From the NCBI GenBank assembly GCA_020698575.1, contig CM036252.1, forward strand, positions 34,027,659 through 34,091,658: a stretch of DNA of 64,000 nucleotides, given 5' to 3'. Positions 54,071-64,000 of this stretch are shown here, one piece after another. The translations under genes were made by a program, and so were the position numbers. Numbering within the stretch: position 1 is the first letter of the stretch; every line of letters starts with the position of its first letter. The notes under the pieces are model-generated. The model had not been told where the DNA came from. It did not search any database and saw only the letters and a program-made list of their open reading frames with translations. Origin of the DNA: Bostrychus sinensis. Its lineage: Eukaryota; Chordata; Actinopteri; Gobiiformes; Eleotridae.

Positions 54071-54294
54071 TTGTTTGAGTGGGAGTCAATGGCACAAAAA
54101 ATGACTTGGGGGCAAAGGTGTGACTATTTCTTTTAGAGAGCATTTTAAGAGGATTTTTTTTTTTTTTTTTTTTAATCCTGAAATCTGAAAATTCATCCCA
54201 AAATACACACCTGAGGCAAAATCTCTGCCATTTGAATCAGAGCAAAAGTTGGTAGGTAAGTGTTGGCCCACTGACTAACTGGAGATTTTCCAGT

Positions 54295-54385
54295 GTGTAC
54301 CCGACCTCAGGCCCATAGTAGCTGGGATAGGCTTTGGCCCCTGCGGCTCCTATAACAGGAATAAGCAGAAGATGCATGAATAGAG
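54295..54385 (+). repeat. Fish SINE/LINE tail fragment
   Basis: GTACCCGACCTCAGGCCCATAG, AGCTGGGATAGGCTTTGGCC and ATAAGCAGAAGATGCATGAATAG match the ubiquitous fish repeat ending in AAGCGGAAGATGAATGAATG. Confidence 0.55.
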
Positions 54386-54439
54386 TAGAAAAATGGTTCC
54401 TCCTGAACTTTATCATCTGACAGAGCTCAGTTCTTTGTA

Positions 54440-54930
54440 GAAGGACACTGTTTGACATGACACCCTCAGATCTGCTGAATTCCCCCCGGGCGCCTGTTCA
54501 TTTGTCTGCGGGGCACCTTGTGTTCTGCTGCACCCATCCATGCACCCTGCGCCTCTTGCTCCCAGGGGTGCCCAAGCACAGGTGTGTGACGCGTCCTTCA
54601 CTTTAATGTGCCATCAATCAGTGCGGGCTGGACCAGAGCCAGGGAGGCCACACACACACACACACACACAGAAAGAGATAAGGTGGGACGGTCCTGAGTC
54701 AGAATAGTGTGGGGAGAAGATGTGGCGTGCAGATAAGAGGCTTCCAAAATCTGGGGCTTTTCCTTCCAACGTTAAATTATCCATCAGGCAATTAGGCTTC
54801 CCCTGCAGAGTCCTGAGTCATTCATCAAGATCAGCACAAGAACTTCATAAACAAGGGAGAGACTGGGGAGAGGGGGAACTTTTGAGGCACGTCATGGAGC
54901 TATTGTATTCTTTGTTAAGTTTTTAGTTTT
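54440..54930. promoter_or_regulatory. Candidate conserved non-coding element with (CA)n
   Basis: GC-rich, repeat-free on both sides of a short CA run (54651-54670). Contains ACTTTAATGTGCCATCAATC and GTTAAATTATCCATCAGGCAATTAGG. Confidence 0.3.
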
Positions 54931-55279
54931 AGAAGAGCCAGTGTGTAGAGTATTATTCACTTAGCAGGGAGCTTATATAACCCTTTTGAACATAAGTAGT
55001 TGAGTCAGTGTAAGTTAGTCATTAGTCATTTATTAAGCACAGATGAGAATGTTGCCTATATATTTTTTTCTCAACATATTAATGAATGCATCCTACAACA
55101 TGTGCATTATGTTGGTATTACAGGATCACTGATATGTGCAAGGCTATCCGACTAGGGCTGAGCACCACTCATTTATTTTGGACACTTGCACAACAATTCC
55201 AGGTTTCACCTTACGTTAAGGCTCCTTCGCACATACATTTGCTCATACAAAAAGATCAAGCCATAAAAATTATGATTTT

Positions 55280-55700
55280 TTTTTTATTTTTAAAGTTTCC
55301 TTAAACCAGCATCTGTCCTTATCATATAGATATATAAAATAACAAAAATAATGATGTTTGTTATTTTTAACCCTTAAATTGCCATGTTTTTGACATAATG
55401 GTACTCACTACATTTTTTGCTCTAAAAACACACACACAAAAATACTGGTTATTGCATCTTTGTGTATGTAAAGATTACCAGCAAAATTTATTCATATGCA
55501 TTTTTTTATTTTACTTTAAATTCCTTAAACTAGTGTCTCTCCTTACCAAACATATCAAATATTGATACAATTTTAAATCTTTTAACTTTTAAATTGCCAA
55601 ATTATAATGACCAGAATAATGTGGTCTTTTCCATATCTTCATTGTTATTTTGTTATATTTATACCTTTGTAGTTGCCAGGAATACTGCCTGCCACCTTTC
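55280..55700. repeat. Dispersed repeat, copy 2 of the 53.3-54.1 kb family
   Basis: Two related sub-blocks (55290-55330 and 55500-55550) share TCCTTAAAC(C/T)AG and TGTC..CCTTA. The end contains AATAATGTGG as in 53905-53920. Confidence 0.45.
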
Positions 55701-57145
55701 CTAGACACTTCCATAGCTCCACAGGGACCCATACAAATTTGAACAATCACAGTCAGGACTGAACAGCATGCCACTGACTTGTATCCAAAACACAAATGGC
55801 GCTTATGAAGAATTGTTACCAGTTTTGCCATAAAACACCAGTTTAGGCTGAGTAACTGATTTCTGAACAGGGACAGCAGCAGAAGCCAGTTGTACAAAGT
55901 CTTGCAGAAAAAGTGGGTTTGATTGAATGCGGTCGTTACGTCGGCTGTCAATGGGACTTTACTGTTGTTAAAATGGCAACAAGACTGTGACAGCGATTGC
56001 AGCATTGGTGTTGTCTTCATGGTGGTGCCTGCCTAAAATTGCTCCCTGGGGATTTGCGCTGGGTTTATTAGTTCCACGTGGGAACACAATTGGAGGAAAG
56101 TTTTACAGGGGTGTTTGTATTGGGTATAAATATGTATATTTTTGTAATGGTTTTATCCATTAGGAGTGGATGTTCGGTTTGCGGGCTTGTATTGTGTCTG
56201 ATTAGTGGATGTATATATGTAAATAGTTTTATAAAATGTAGTTGTTGGTAACATGATGAGGGAAAAGGATTGTATACTTACCTCAGCAGATGGTAGAGGC
56301 CATCCAAAAAGAGGCCACAAGACCTTAAAAGTGGGACCAATTCTGTAGTCCAGATGATGATGTTTGCTGTTGAAGATGATGACTGCCTAATTGAAATAAA
56401 GCCTGTATTTCTTTTGAAAAGTACTAGTGCAATAGTTTTATGTAATCTAAAAGCCTCACAGACCACTTAGCAGCCTACAAAGATGAAAAAAAAAATCACA
56501 ACAAAAAAATCACAACATGGACTAACAGGTGACAAAGGAAAAGCACTAAACGCCATTAATCAGGTCAGAGAAGTTATTAAATTTGCTCTGCATAAGCTGG
56601 CACTATCTTGGTTAATTTTGATAGGAGACTATCTTCTGCTTTTGTGGCTGAGGAACCAGCCTCCCCTACATTTGAAAAGAAATTAAGTGGCTGGCCAGAC
56701 TAGATCTTTACTTTTGAGAGACTCCTGTCTTTCTAAATGTCTCTTTTTATGCCCATGCTTCTGTCCATGTTGCCTTTAACCTAATGAGCGGCAAAAGGCT
56801 CCAACAACTTTGTAAAGAGTTGCTATCAAATACAGATCTTTCAGTTCCTAATGCCCCCATCCAACATTCAGACCTGCCTCCTGTCATACAATATTTCATC
56901 AGACATACTTCAAATACATTAGATCACTTTAACATAAATTGGTTTGCATGCAGGATTGAACTCCCAAAAACTCTTTGCCTCATACATAATGTCAGTAGAC
57001 TTTACATGTCCTTGGACTAATTCTCACCTCAGCAGTCCCACATTACCAAAAGTGATGAAAAGCACTCTTACTAAAAACCACTTTTCCTTCAAAATCAGAG
57101 CCCTCCAGGTATTTTTGGGAGGGGCCCCAGACACTGAAATGGATT
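55700..57145. other. Unassigned stretch
   Basis: A 143-codon minus-strand frame (55589-56020) and smaller ones show no domain. No element ends recognised. Confidence 0.35.
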
Positions 57146-57340
57146 CTCATCTTTTAGCGGGACACGTGGGCCATTTGAGATGTGAGTTATGAGAGCAGAC
57201 AGCTGAAGAAGACAAGCACTTTTCCTTTTTACGAGTGGAGAAGCCAAGCCCCCTTAAGACCGCCGGGTCGTGAAGGGCGGCCATCCCGGCGTATTTATCA
57301 TCATTACTTTCAGACCAATATTGCTTTATTAGAGGGTCTG
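57145..57340. promoter_or_regulatory. Candidate conserved non-coding element
   Basis: GGCGGCCATCCCGGCGTATTTATCATCATTAC and ATTGCTTTATTAGAGGG lie in a repeat-free GC-balanced block. Confidence 0.3.
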
Positions 57341-57344
57341 AAGT

Positions 57345-57382
57345 GAAGTGTCGGGACAGGATGGGACAGGATGGGACAGGGC
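57345..57382 (+). repeat. GGGACAGGAT triplet repeat
   Basis: Three successive 11-bp GGGACAGGATG units. Confidence 0.8.
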
Positions 57383-57479
57383 CATGGCATTCAGCAGAGG
57401 TCGTGAGATACAAGCTCTGTGTCATATCTATGTCATGATAAAATACTACTTAACTTTTCACACCAAGTATCACCCTAAA

Positions 57480-58345
57480 GGACTAAAATGAGACAAAATC
57501 TATAACTAAGACTAGCACAGGACTTAACTGGGACAGAATCACAGCTAAACCAAGTCGAAACCAGGACTAATCTAGCACTAAACAAAAACAGGATAAAAAC
57601 AACCAAACCAGGACCAATCCAGCTCTAAACAAGGACTAAGCCAAGTCTAAACCAGGTCTAAAACTGGACAAAACAAGGTCTAAACCAGGACTATACCAGC
57701 ACTAAACCAAGACTACAGATCCAAACAAGGATTAATCCATGAATTAACCACGACTAAACAAGTTCTAAACCAAGTCTAAACCATGACTAAAACAGGACTA
57801 AACCAAGACTACACCAGCTCTAAACCAGGACTCATCCAGGACTAAACCAGAAGTAAACCAGGACTAAACCTGGGCTAAACCAGATCTAAACCAAGGCTAA
57901 ACCAGGACTAAACTACGTCTAAACCAAGACTAAACTAGGAATAAACCAGGCCTAAACCAGATCTAAGCCAAGACTAAACCAGGACCAAACCAGGTCAAAA
58001 CCAGAACTAAACCAGGTCTATCTAAACCTGGACTAAACCAGGACTAAACCAAAACTAAACTATGGCTAAACCAGATCTAAACCAAGGCTAAACCAGGACT
58101 AAACTAGGTCTAAACCAGAACCAAACCAGGACTAAACCAGGTCTAAACCTGGACTAAACCAGGTCTAAACCTGGACTAAACCAGGTCTTACCTAAGACTA
58201 AACCAGGAGAAAACCAGGACTAATGCAGGACTAAACTGGGCCTAAACCTAGGACAAAATCAGGGCTAATGGAAGACTAAACCAGGTTTAACCCAGGTCTA
58301 AACCAGGTCTAATCTAGAACTTAATCAGGACTAATGCAGGGCTAA
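57480..58345 (+). repeat. CTAAACCAGGA minisatellite, main array
   Basis: About 75 imperfect units of roughly 11 bp, (GA/GT)CTAAACCAG. A higher-order copy exists: GGCTAAACCAGATCTAAACC and the following 30 bp occur at 57873 and again at 58064, 191 bp apart. Confidence 0.92.
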
Positions 58346-58409
58346 ACCACGACTAGCTCCAACCAAAGCAGGAGTAAAACTGTCTCTAATTTGCACTAAA
58401 CCAGGATTT

Positions 58410-58491
58410 GAACTGAAGACGTCTCCTGAGTACCACCAGAAGAAGTCTGCATACCACCAGTGGGACTCGTACCACAGTTTGAAAACCACTG
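58410..58491 (-). mobile_element. hAT end fragment, CAGTGGTTTTCAAACTGTGG family
   Basis: Minus-strand text CAGTGGTTTTCAAACTGTGG then GTACGAGTCCCACTGGTGG and CTTCTGGTGGTACTC is the terminus of a common fish hAT. Its inner side abuts the minisatellite. Confidence 0.7.
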
Positions 58492-58509
58492 AAACAGACA
58501 CTTTAATGA

Positions 58510-60060
58510 GTGGATTGGCCATTTTCTTTATTTCAGTGTAAAAGAATCAACATGTATTTTATCATGTAATCCACTTACAGACCGGCAGAGATTAAAGGCA
58601 CACCATTAAATCCTTATAATGAAAGCAGACGCCATAACTTATTCAAGCCATTTTTCATCACAGATTTATGGAACGCTGCTGAATGGAGGGTAGCTGTGTT
58701 GGAAGAGAGCAGCTTGGAACATTACAAGTGTCGCCCGTTAAAATGTGCATGTTTAAAGCATTGTTATAAGCTGTGGTTTTGTGAGAAATGTTGACAGTAT
58801 GCTGTGTAGAGAGAGGAGGACATAGACAGAAAGAGGACATAGAGACGATGGGAAGAAGACATTGAATGTGACAGAGACAAGGGAGATTGACACAGATGAG
58901 TTAGATAGATCTATACAGACTCATCCATGAACTACTTCAGTGTCCATGTGAAACTTTGACAAAGAACAGTAAAAATGTTGTTACTGTCATCCCATTTAAA
59001 AAAAAAAAAAAGAAGTTTTCAAGTGACGCCAAGGACACAGGGCAAGGACAAAAACATTGTTTAACATTACCCCACAAAACGTCAGCTGAAGCTACTGTTT
59101 ACTTCAGTTAGGGAATGAAATGGACAAATAATTTTGCTTGAAATTTGTAAAGATGGCTAGAAACAAGTCATTTAATCTAGTAATAAGTTACCTAATGGGT
59201 AAATAAATACCATCTAGTGAAAATTGCTTGAATCAAGATTAATAATCTGAATTCAAGTCATTTTAACTAATGTAAATTTTGTGCAGTGTAGTGCCACAAT
59301 CAGATTCCTTGGTATGTCGACTTGAAAAATCTGGTTTATAGCCCCCATGCACCTCATCCCAGAAGCTCTGCAATTTAGGACCTGGACAGAAGATATGTGT
59401 GTGTGTGTATGTGTGAATGAGCGCTGCTGTGCTATAGTTTCTCCAGCACATGCTTGAACATTAGGGTTCATTTTGGCACCAATGTCTGGTGTCCTGAAGT
59501 ATGTACTGATTAATTTCCATTTAAATTCCCTTCATGTATTTGAATTTGTCTTTAGGTGTGTCTCTGTACATGCTTCATCCCAAAGGTTTATCCTGAGACA
59601 CTGACACAAATATTTTATAAAACTTTGCTCAGATTTTATCCCCTTTCCTTTTTTAAATCCGATGTATCTATCTATGCTTGAACGTACATTATTTATTTTT
59701 ACGTTTTTGTTAGGGAGGTATATCTGCAGGTATGTTTAAACACTGTGTGTATCTATGTAAGATTATGTATTTTGCATTTATTGTGTAAAAAAAAAAAAAA
59801 AGAACAAGACACTCTTGTTGCATTATGTCCTGCTGTTCACTGATCTCAGACGCCAACTGGCTGCTCTCTGTTCAGAAACCAAAAGCCCCTGCATGGGCCA
59901 TGTTGCTCAGTATAGCATTCATCCAAGACAACTACCAACTTTGTGAACCAGTGACTGCTCTCTCTCCTTCACTGCTCTTTGCATAAACTCCATCCAGCAC
60001 AGCCCTTTTTAAAAACTTTCTAAAGCAGCATAAATTAGAGATGACCAGTATCGGCCTTTC
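58510..60060. other. Unassigned stretch with a candidate conserved block
   Basis: 58600-58760 is GC-balanced and repeat-free. The rest contains A runs (about 58999-59011, 59788-59800) and no domains. Confidence 0.3.
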
Positions 60061-60089
60061 TGTAATGAAGACTGCTGTTTAACGGGGCA

Positions 60090-60127
60090 GATGTGTGTGT
60101 TGTGTGTGTGTGTGTGTGTGTGTGTGT
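60090..60127 (+). repeat. (TG)n microsatellite
   Basis: About 17 TG units, one interruption. Confidence 0.9.
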
Positions 60128-60139
60128 CGAAGGCAACCC

Positions 60140-60310
60140 CCCTCTAATGCTTTTGGACTGAATGGAAAGATGTTGTGATTAGAGCCGACAAGGACACACT
60201 CACAGTCTGACCTCTAACCAGCAGAGCTAACCCAGGCAGCTAACAGGACGACAAGGGCAGAGATAACAAAGAATTCCATCAAACAAGCATTTCAGACACT
60301 AAATATCTCT
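60140..60310. promoter_or_regulatory. Candidate conserved non-coding element
   Basis: Repeat-free block with GCAGAGATAACAAAGAATTCC and TCAAACAAGCATTTCAG. Confidence 0.2.
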
Positions 60311-60573
60311 GGTTGTACTGCTTCACATTTTTGGAGTTTTGCAGCTCTCTTTTTCTGAAAGTGGAGCCAGAGGAGGCTGTATTGACTTTTTGTCAGTTCT
60401 TGTTGGACTAGAGAGCTTTCAGTGCCCTTAGCATTTATCTGCTGTGAGATCTGGACATCTATATTTTGTAAGACGTTGTAAAAAGCATTTCTATTACCAT
60501 CAGAGTGGTCTTTGCTGCAGTTATGTATTGGAATGGTGCAGGACAGGGAACATGCACATTCATCCTTAATGTA

Positions 60574-60946
60574 CAGTGGCAAGAAAAAAATATGTGGACC
60601 TTTTTAAATGTCACGATTTTCTGCATAAATTTGTGGTCTTCATCTAAGTCAAGGGTAGCAACAAATATAATGTGTCTACAATAATAACTCAAAAAAAGAT
60701 AAATTCTAGGAAGAGCCTGGCTGAGGCGTATTGCTGTCTTCAAGTTATTCATTCCAAGGGTTCACTTACTTTTCACACAAGTACTATGAATGCTGAATGA
60801 GTGTGTGCATGGCAGATCAGACTGTATCTGAGGTATTATTAGGTCTGAGGTATTGTTACTACCCTTGACAGGAGGGAAGATTTATAACAAATTTATGCAG
60901 AAAACCATGAAATTTCAAAAGGTTCACATTCTTTTTCTGTTCACTG
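60574..60946. mobile_element. Tc1-type MITE with long inverted repeats
   Basis: The left end CAGTGGCAAGAAAAAAATATG and the reverse complement of the right end CAGTGAACAGAAAAAGAATG continue similar for about 60 bp, to TTTTCTGCATAAATTTG on both sides. TA flanks at 60572-60573 and 60947-60948. 373 bp, no transposase. Confidence 0.88.
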
Positions 60947-61207
60947 TATAATATAAATAGAAGACCGGCCTTTTCTAGTAAATCAAAAGCACCAGTTCTT
61001 GGAAATATTCCATAAAACTATAACCAAAGATCTGTTTTAAAATTGCCATTACTTCTATTATATAGGGGTGCTCAATGTATTTTGTTATAATTATTGCTAT
61101 ATCTGCAACTTGTATTTTAATAAAATTATAGTTCTCCAGACATTTATGTTTTATCTGTCAAAAATATATTAAACAGTGACTTCAATCAAATTATTTGCTT
61201 TCAAATA

Positions 61208-61335
61208 AAGTCCTGGTTTAAACCAGTTCACGTTAAGTTTGGACCTGTTCAGTCCTGGTTTGGACCTGGTTTAGTGCTACATTTACGCTTACTTTGGACC
61301 TAGTTTTGGTTTAGTCCAATCTTTAATCTTCATTT
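61208..61335 (-). repeat. GGTTTAGTCCT minisatellite, locus 5
   Basis: GTCCTGGTTTAAACC, AGTCCTGGTTTGGACCTGG and GGTTTAGTCC units, inverse of the main array. Confidence 0.7.
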
Positions 61336-61339
61336 AGTT

Positions 61340-61475
61340 CATTCATTCAGTCATCTTCTTCCACTTACTCCTGTTAGATGTTGTGGACACTGGAGCCTGT
61401 CCCAATAACTATGGGCCTTCAGGGGGGCACACTCACTATATGGGCAATTTAGAGTCACCAATTTTTCTCCACCAG
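61340..61475 (-). repeat. Fish SINE-type fragment
   Basis: ATTCATTCAGTCATCTTCTT, GGAGCCTGTCCCAATAACTATGG and GGGCAATTTAGAGTCACCAA match the common repeat whose other-strand tail appears at 37355 and 54295. Confidence 0.55.
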
Positions 61476-61829
61476 ATTTAGGGGCTTCAAATATCACTGG
61501 TCAGACAAAATACAAACAAGTTCTAGAATGTGGCACATTGTCTATGAGAGTCCTGCACATTCTTGAGATACTCCATCAAGATTGACCATTTTTTGTTCAT
61601 ACTTTTGTTCACATACATTAGTTTATAACTTACAGTGTTTGCCAAAGACCAAATAGAACACCATATTCTAATTGTTAATGTCATTGTTGTAGTTGTATAA
61701 TGTATTTTTCGTAGCCTTAAAAGTCTGTTGTGTTGACCAGAAAAATAAATCAAATAAAACAGAACTGTGTGACAAGAAAGACAATGAAGATAATGTTTTT
61801 TATTGAAATACTTTTTTCCTGCCTTTTTT

Positions 61830-62010
61830 TGGCTTTATTTGATAGAACAGGTGAGTACAGGAAATAGGAAATCATGGGGGAGAGCACAGAGAGAGACATT
61901 CTGCAAAATGTCAGAGTCCGGACTCAAACCCATAATGCCGAGGTAGGTTGCCTTGTAGCTGCCTTATATATGCACCACAGCTCTACCAAGCTGAGCTATA
62001 CTGCAGTACT
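61830..62010 (-). repeat. tRNA-derived SINE
   Basis: Minus-strand A-box TAGCTCAGCTTGGTAGAGC (61980-61998) and B-box GGGTTTGAGTCC (61920-61931). The body ATAGAACAGGTGAGTACAGG and GGGGGAGAGCACAGAGAGAG is the usual fish SINE body. Confidence 0.7.
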
Positions 62011-62099
62011 ATTTTTTTTATTTTTTATTTTTTTGTGTGATGACGTACAGTACATGTGATAAGACAACAGAAAAAGTGTTACAAACAAAAAGGATCATA

Positions 62100-62825
62100 G
62101 TACAAACATACTGGGCAGGACAATACAATAATTACTGTATTGTAATGGAGATAATAGTTGTTCCTTACACAAATCTGGTGTTACAATGCAATGTTGTGTT
62201 CTCCATCCACTGCAGTGAGAACTGTAATGAACAGTACATTGGAGAAACCAAACAACCTCTGCACAAACGGTTATACCAACACCACAGGGCCAACTCCAGT
62301 GGACCAGAATCTGCAGTACACCTCCACCTGAAGGCCACAAACCACTCCTTTGAGGACAGTGAGGTCCGAATCTTAGCCAGAGAGAAGGATGGTTTGAGCC
62401 AGGAGTGAAAGAAGCAATCTTTGTCAAAAAAGATAAACCTTCTTTAAACAGAAATGGTGGTCTCAGATACAACCTTCCTTCTGTCTACAACAGTCTCCTG
62501 AAACCCAAACAAAACAAACCAGTTTCACTCAGGTCATTACATCTGAAGGAGCTGCCCAGGCTGGGGAGGGTTAACCACTCTCACTCCAGCTGAGGACAAA
62601 GGACTCCTAACGACCCGAAACCACTCAGGCTATTCATGGTCACATTGACCAATAGAATTTAGTTTCAGGTCTAAACTCCTCCTTCCTAGAAGAATATAAA
62701 CCAGTTCTCTTACCAGTTCATTTCAGAATTGAGAAAGCCTCTTAGATAATAGGTGAAACGTCTTCCACTTGGAAAAATCCAATCCAGATGACTGCTTTTT
62801 TAACTTTTGTTGCGATTAAGACAAT
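62100..62825 (+). mobile_element. Penelope-like retroelement, 3' truncated copy with GIY-YIG endonuclease
   Basis: Contains the endonuclease coding part and the 3' signature GAAAGCCTCTTAGATAATAGG then TGAAACGTCTTCCAC. The reverse transcriptase part is absent. The 3' signature matches the hairpin unit at 45926-46084, so the two are the same family. Confidence 0.85.
62170..62593 (+). pseudogene. Penelope-like GIY-YIG endonuclease, frameshifted
   Basis: Penelope-like elements insert with the help of this C-terminal nuclease. Frame 1 (to 62408) shows VVFSIHCSENCNEQYIGETK then QPLHKRLYQH with the YIG core and the following Arg/His, and SAVHLHLKATNHSFEDSEVR. After a one-base frame change near 62395, frame 2 (62396-62593) continues with VKEAIFVKKDKPSLNRNGGL and RYNLPSVYNSLL, the normal end of the domain. 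Stop at 62591. The 5' GIY half is altered to SIHC, and a Cys-rich finger (C..C) before YIG is kept. Inactive as read. Confidence 0.82.
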
Positions 62826-62859
62826 ATAGTTGATCAAGCCAAGTTTTCCCTTTTGGCTC

Positions 62860-62990
62860 CTTCCTTTTTATATGCAGGGGTCATTCACATGGGTAATTTG
62901 ACAGATTTTTACACCGGATACCCTTCCCGACACCACCAGCCACATACTGTCGCTGGAAATTTGTGGCACCCACCGCTACACCAACAAAGG
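62860..62990. repeat. Dispersed repeat (CCGGATACCCTTCCCGACACC)
   Basis: Plus-orientation member of the GGATGCCCTTCCTGACGCAACC family. Confidence 0.5.
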
Positions 62991-63329
62991 GCACTATAGT
63001 CAGTCAAGCCATACTAATTATTTTTGTAAAAAGTATAGAATTTCAAATTCTAGGAACAAATAGACAAAGATTAATACACACCTCTAAATACTACCAATCA
63101 GCATTCAGGGATCACTGTAAGTCAGTCCAGTACTTTAAAAATGTGCAGCCAATCAGACCCTTTCTAGATAAACTGTTATGATTTTTCAGAAGGATTCATT
63201 TTGGTTGTGATAGATAACGCTAGACAGGAACGAATCTTATCTTCAGTCTTCCTTTGGGCACAAGTTTTATGGTTTTGTTCAGTTCTATCAGAATCAGCGT
63301 TACTGCAGAGCTCTGTGTACGCATGTATG

Positions 63330-63665
63330 TGTTCACTCCAGCCATTTGTTTAAAAGATACAGCAGTGCGGGCTCCTGAAGGCAATAGCGAGTGAATAAAG
63401 CAGGTAGTCGGTGCACTAATACATCTCCAAGAGCGACAGGGAGATGGAGCGATAAGGGAAGAGGAAGCAGAGATGCAGAGGAGGAGATAGGAGATAGAGG
63501 AGGAGGAGGAGAAGGAAGAGGAGGTGGGGTGGGAAAGGTACGGAGCAGTGGAGATCCGGGGAACAGATAAGGGGCGTCCTGGGAAAAGATGGAGGGAACT
63601 GCGGCACTCAATTATGTGTAAAAGCAGAGGAGGGGAGGCCTGAGTCACTCTCACACAGGACCTCT
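63330..63665. promoter_or_regulatory. Purine-rich block, candidate regulatory sequence
   Basis: GC-balanced sequence with AGTGAATAAAGCAGGTAGTCGGTG followed by a GA-rich segment (63420-63530). The 144-codon Ser/Pro/Leu-rich minus-strand frame comes from that purine tract. Confidence 0.25.
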
Positions 63666-63701
63666 GAGGGAGAGTTTATGAGGAAAGTCCGTTTATTGCA
63701 G

Positions 63702-64000
63702 TAGCAGTGTTTCCCAAACTTTTTTCAAGGGACCCATAGTTTAAAATGGCAAAAGAGTCCCACCTTCCTGATCTATTTTATCATAGGGTTTGTCATATTT
63801 TGGTAGAGATTTTGTCTTTTTTTTTAAATCTTTTGTGATTTCTATAGAAAGAACGAACAAACAAACAAACAAACAAACAAACAAAAAACAGGTTTATAGA
63901 CCTCTAGGCAGAGACACCCAAACTTCTCTCCACTCCAACACTTACTCCAGCTCCCCCGGAGGAACTCCAAGGTGTTCCCAGGCCATGCCGAGAAACATTG
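63702..64000 (+). mobile_element. hAT 5' end, CAGTGTTTCCCAAACTTTTT family (runs off window)
   Basis: The terminal CAGTGTTTCCCAAACTTTTTTC then GGGACCCATAG is a well-known hAT (Charlie-type) end. An (AAAC)n run lies at 63855-63883. The right end, if present, is beyond the window. Confidence 0.6.

Noticed and set aside
55589..56020. 143-codon minus-strand frame
   Set aside because: No domain, partly within a dispersed AT-rich repeat.
62095..62472. 125-codon minus-strand frame
   Set aside because: Antisense shadow of the Penelope endonuclease.

Overview
The window looks like a teleost fish nuclear genome, probably a spiny-rayed (percomorph-type) lineage. It is AT-rich and intron-poor in recognisable coding sequence. 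It is crowded with fish-type repeats: Tc1/mariner, hAT and PIF/Harbinger elements, Penelope-like retroelements, Rex/L2/RTE-type LINE fragments, V-SINE and tRNA-derived SINE copies, and many microsatellites. No bacterial-style genes, rRNA genes or CRISPR arrays are visible.

Only one host gene is supported: the first coding exon of an FGF11-like fibroblast growth factor homologous factor (fgf11) on the + strand at 20333-20525. It is preceded by a GC-richer promoter and leader region (about 18.8-20.3 kb) and ends in a strong GTGAGT splice donor. I could not find exons 2-5 downstream, so 20.5-64 kb is either a very long first intron or the later exons lie outside the window. Several short, GC-balanced, non-repetitive blocks scattered on both sides are offered only as candidate conserved regulatory elements.

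The rest is a transposon landscape. The most complete element is a 4.8-kb hAT transposon at 43401-48210 with an exact 8-bp target duplication, a TTF-type zinc-finger ORF and a 480-residue transposase ORF. It is interrupted by the 5' part of a second hAT and by a Penelope-type hairpin. Other well-delimited elements are: a Tc1-like element inside a TA-target MITE inside a LINE-tail repeat (30.2-32.35 kb), with the empty target preserved in a paralogous copy at 0.4-0.6 kb; a hAT inside a hAT (25.26-27.46 kb), both with 8-bp duplications; two copies of one internally deleted Tc1 derivative (13.2 and 34.3 kb); a 373-bp Tc1 MITE (60.6 kb); a PIF/Harbinger MITE with TTA duplication (38.85-39.53 kb); hAT MITEs at 15.2 and 49.7 kb; and a 1.27-kb element with terminal inverted repeats of about 190 bp (50.95-52.22 kb).

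Tandem repeats are prominent: a CTAAACCAGGA-type minisatellite at five separate loci (largest about 870 bp at 57.5-58.3 kb), a TAC trinucleotide domain of about 820 bp (23.5-24.35 kb) with a second locus at 52.6 kb, a TA tract that flanks a Tc1 insertion, a 490-bp pyrimidine tract and a GATGCAGGATGAGG-type minisatellite. Most long open frames here are accidental readings of these repeats. Repeat-family names come from recall of family hallmarks, not from a database search.
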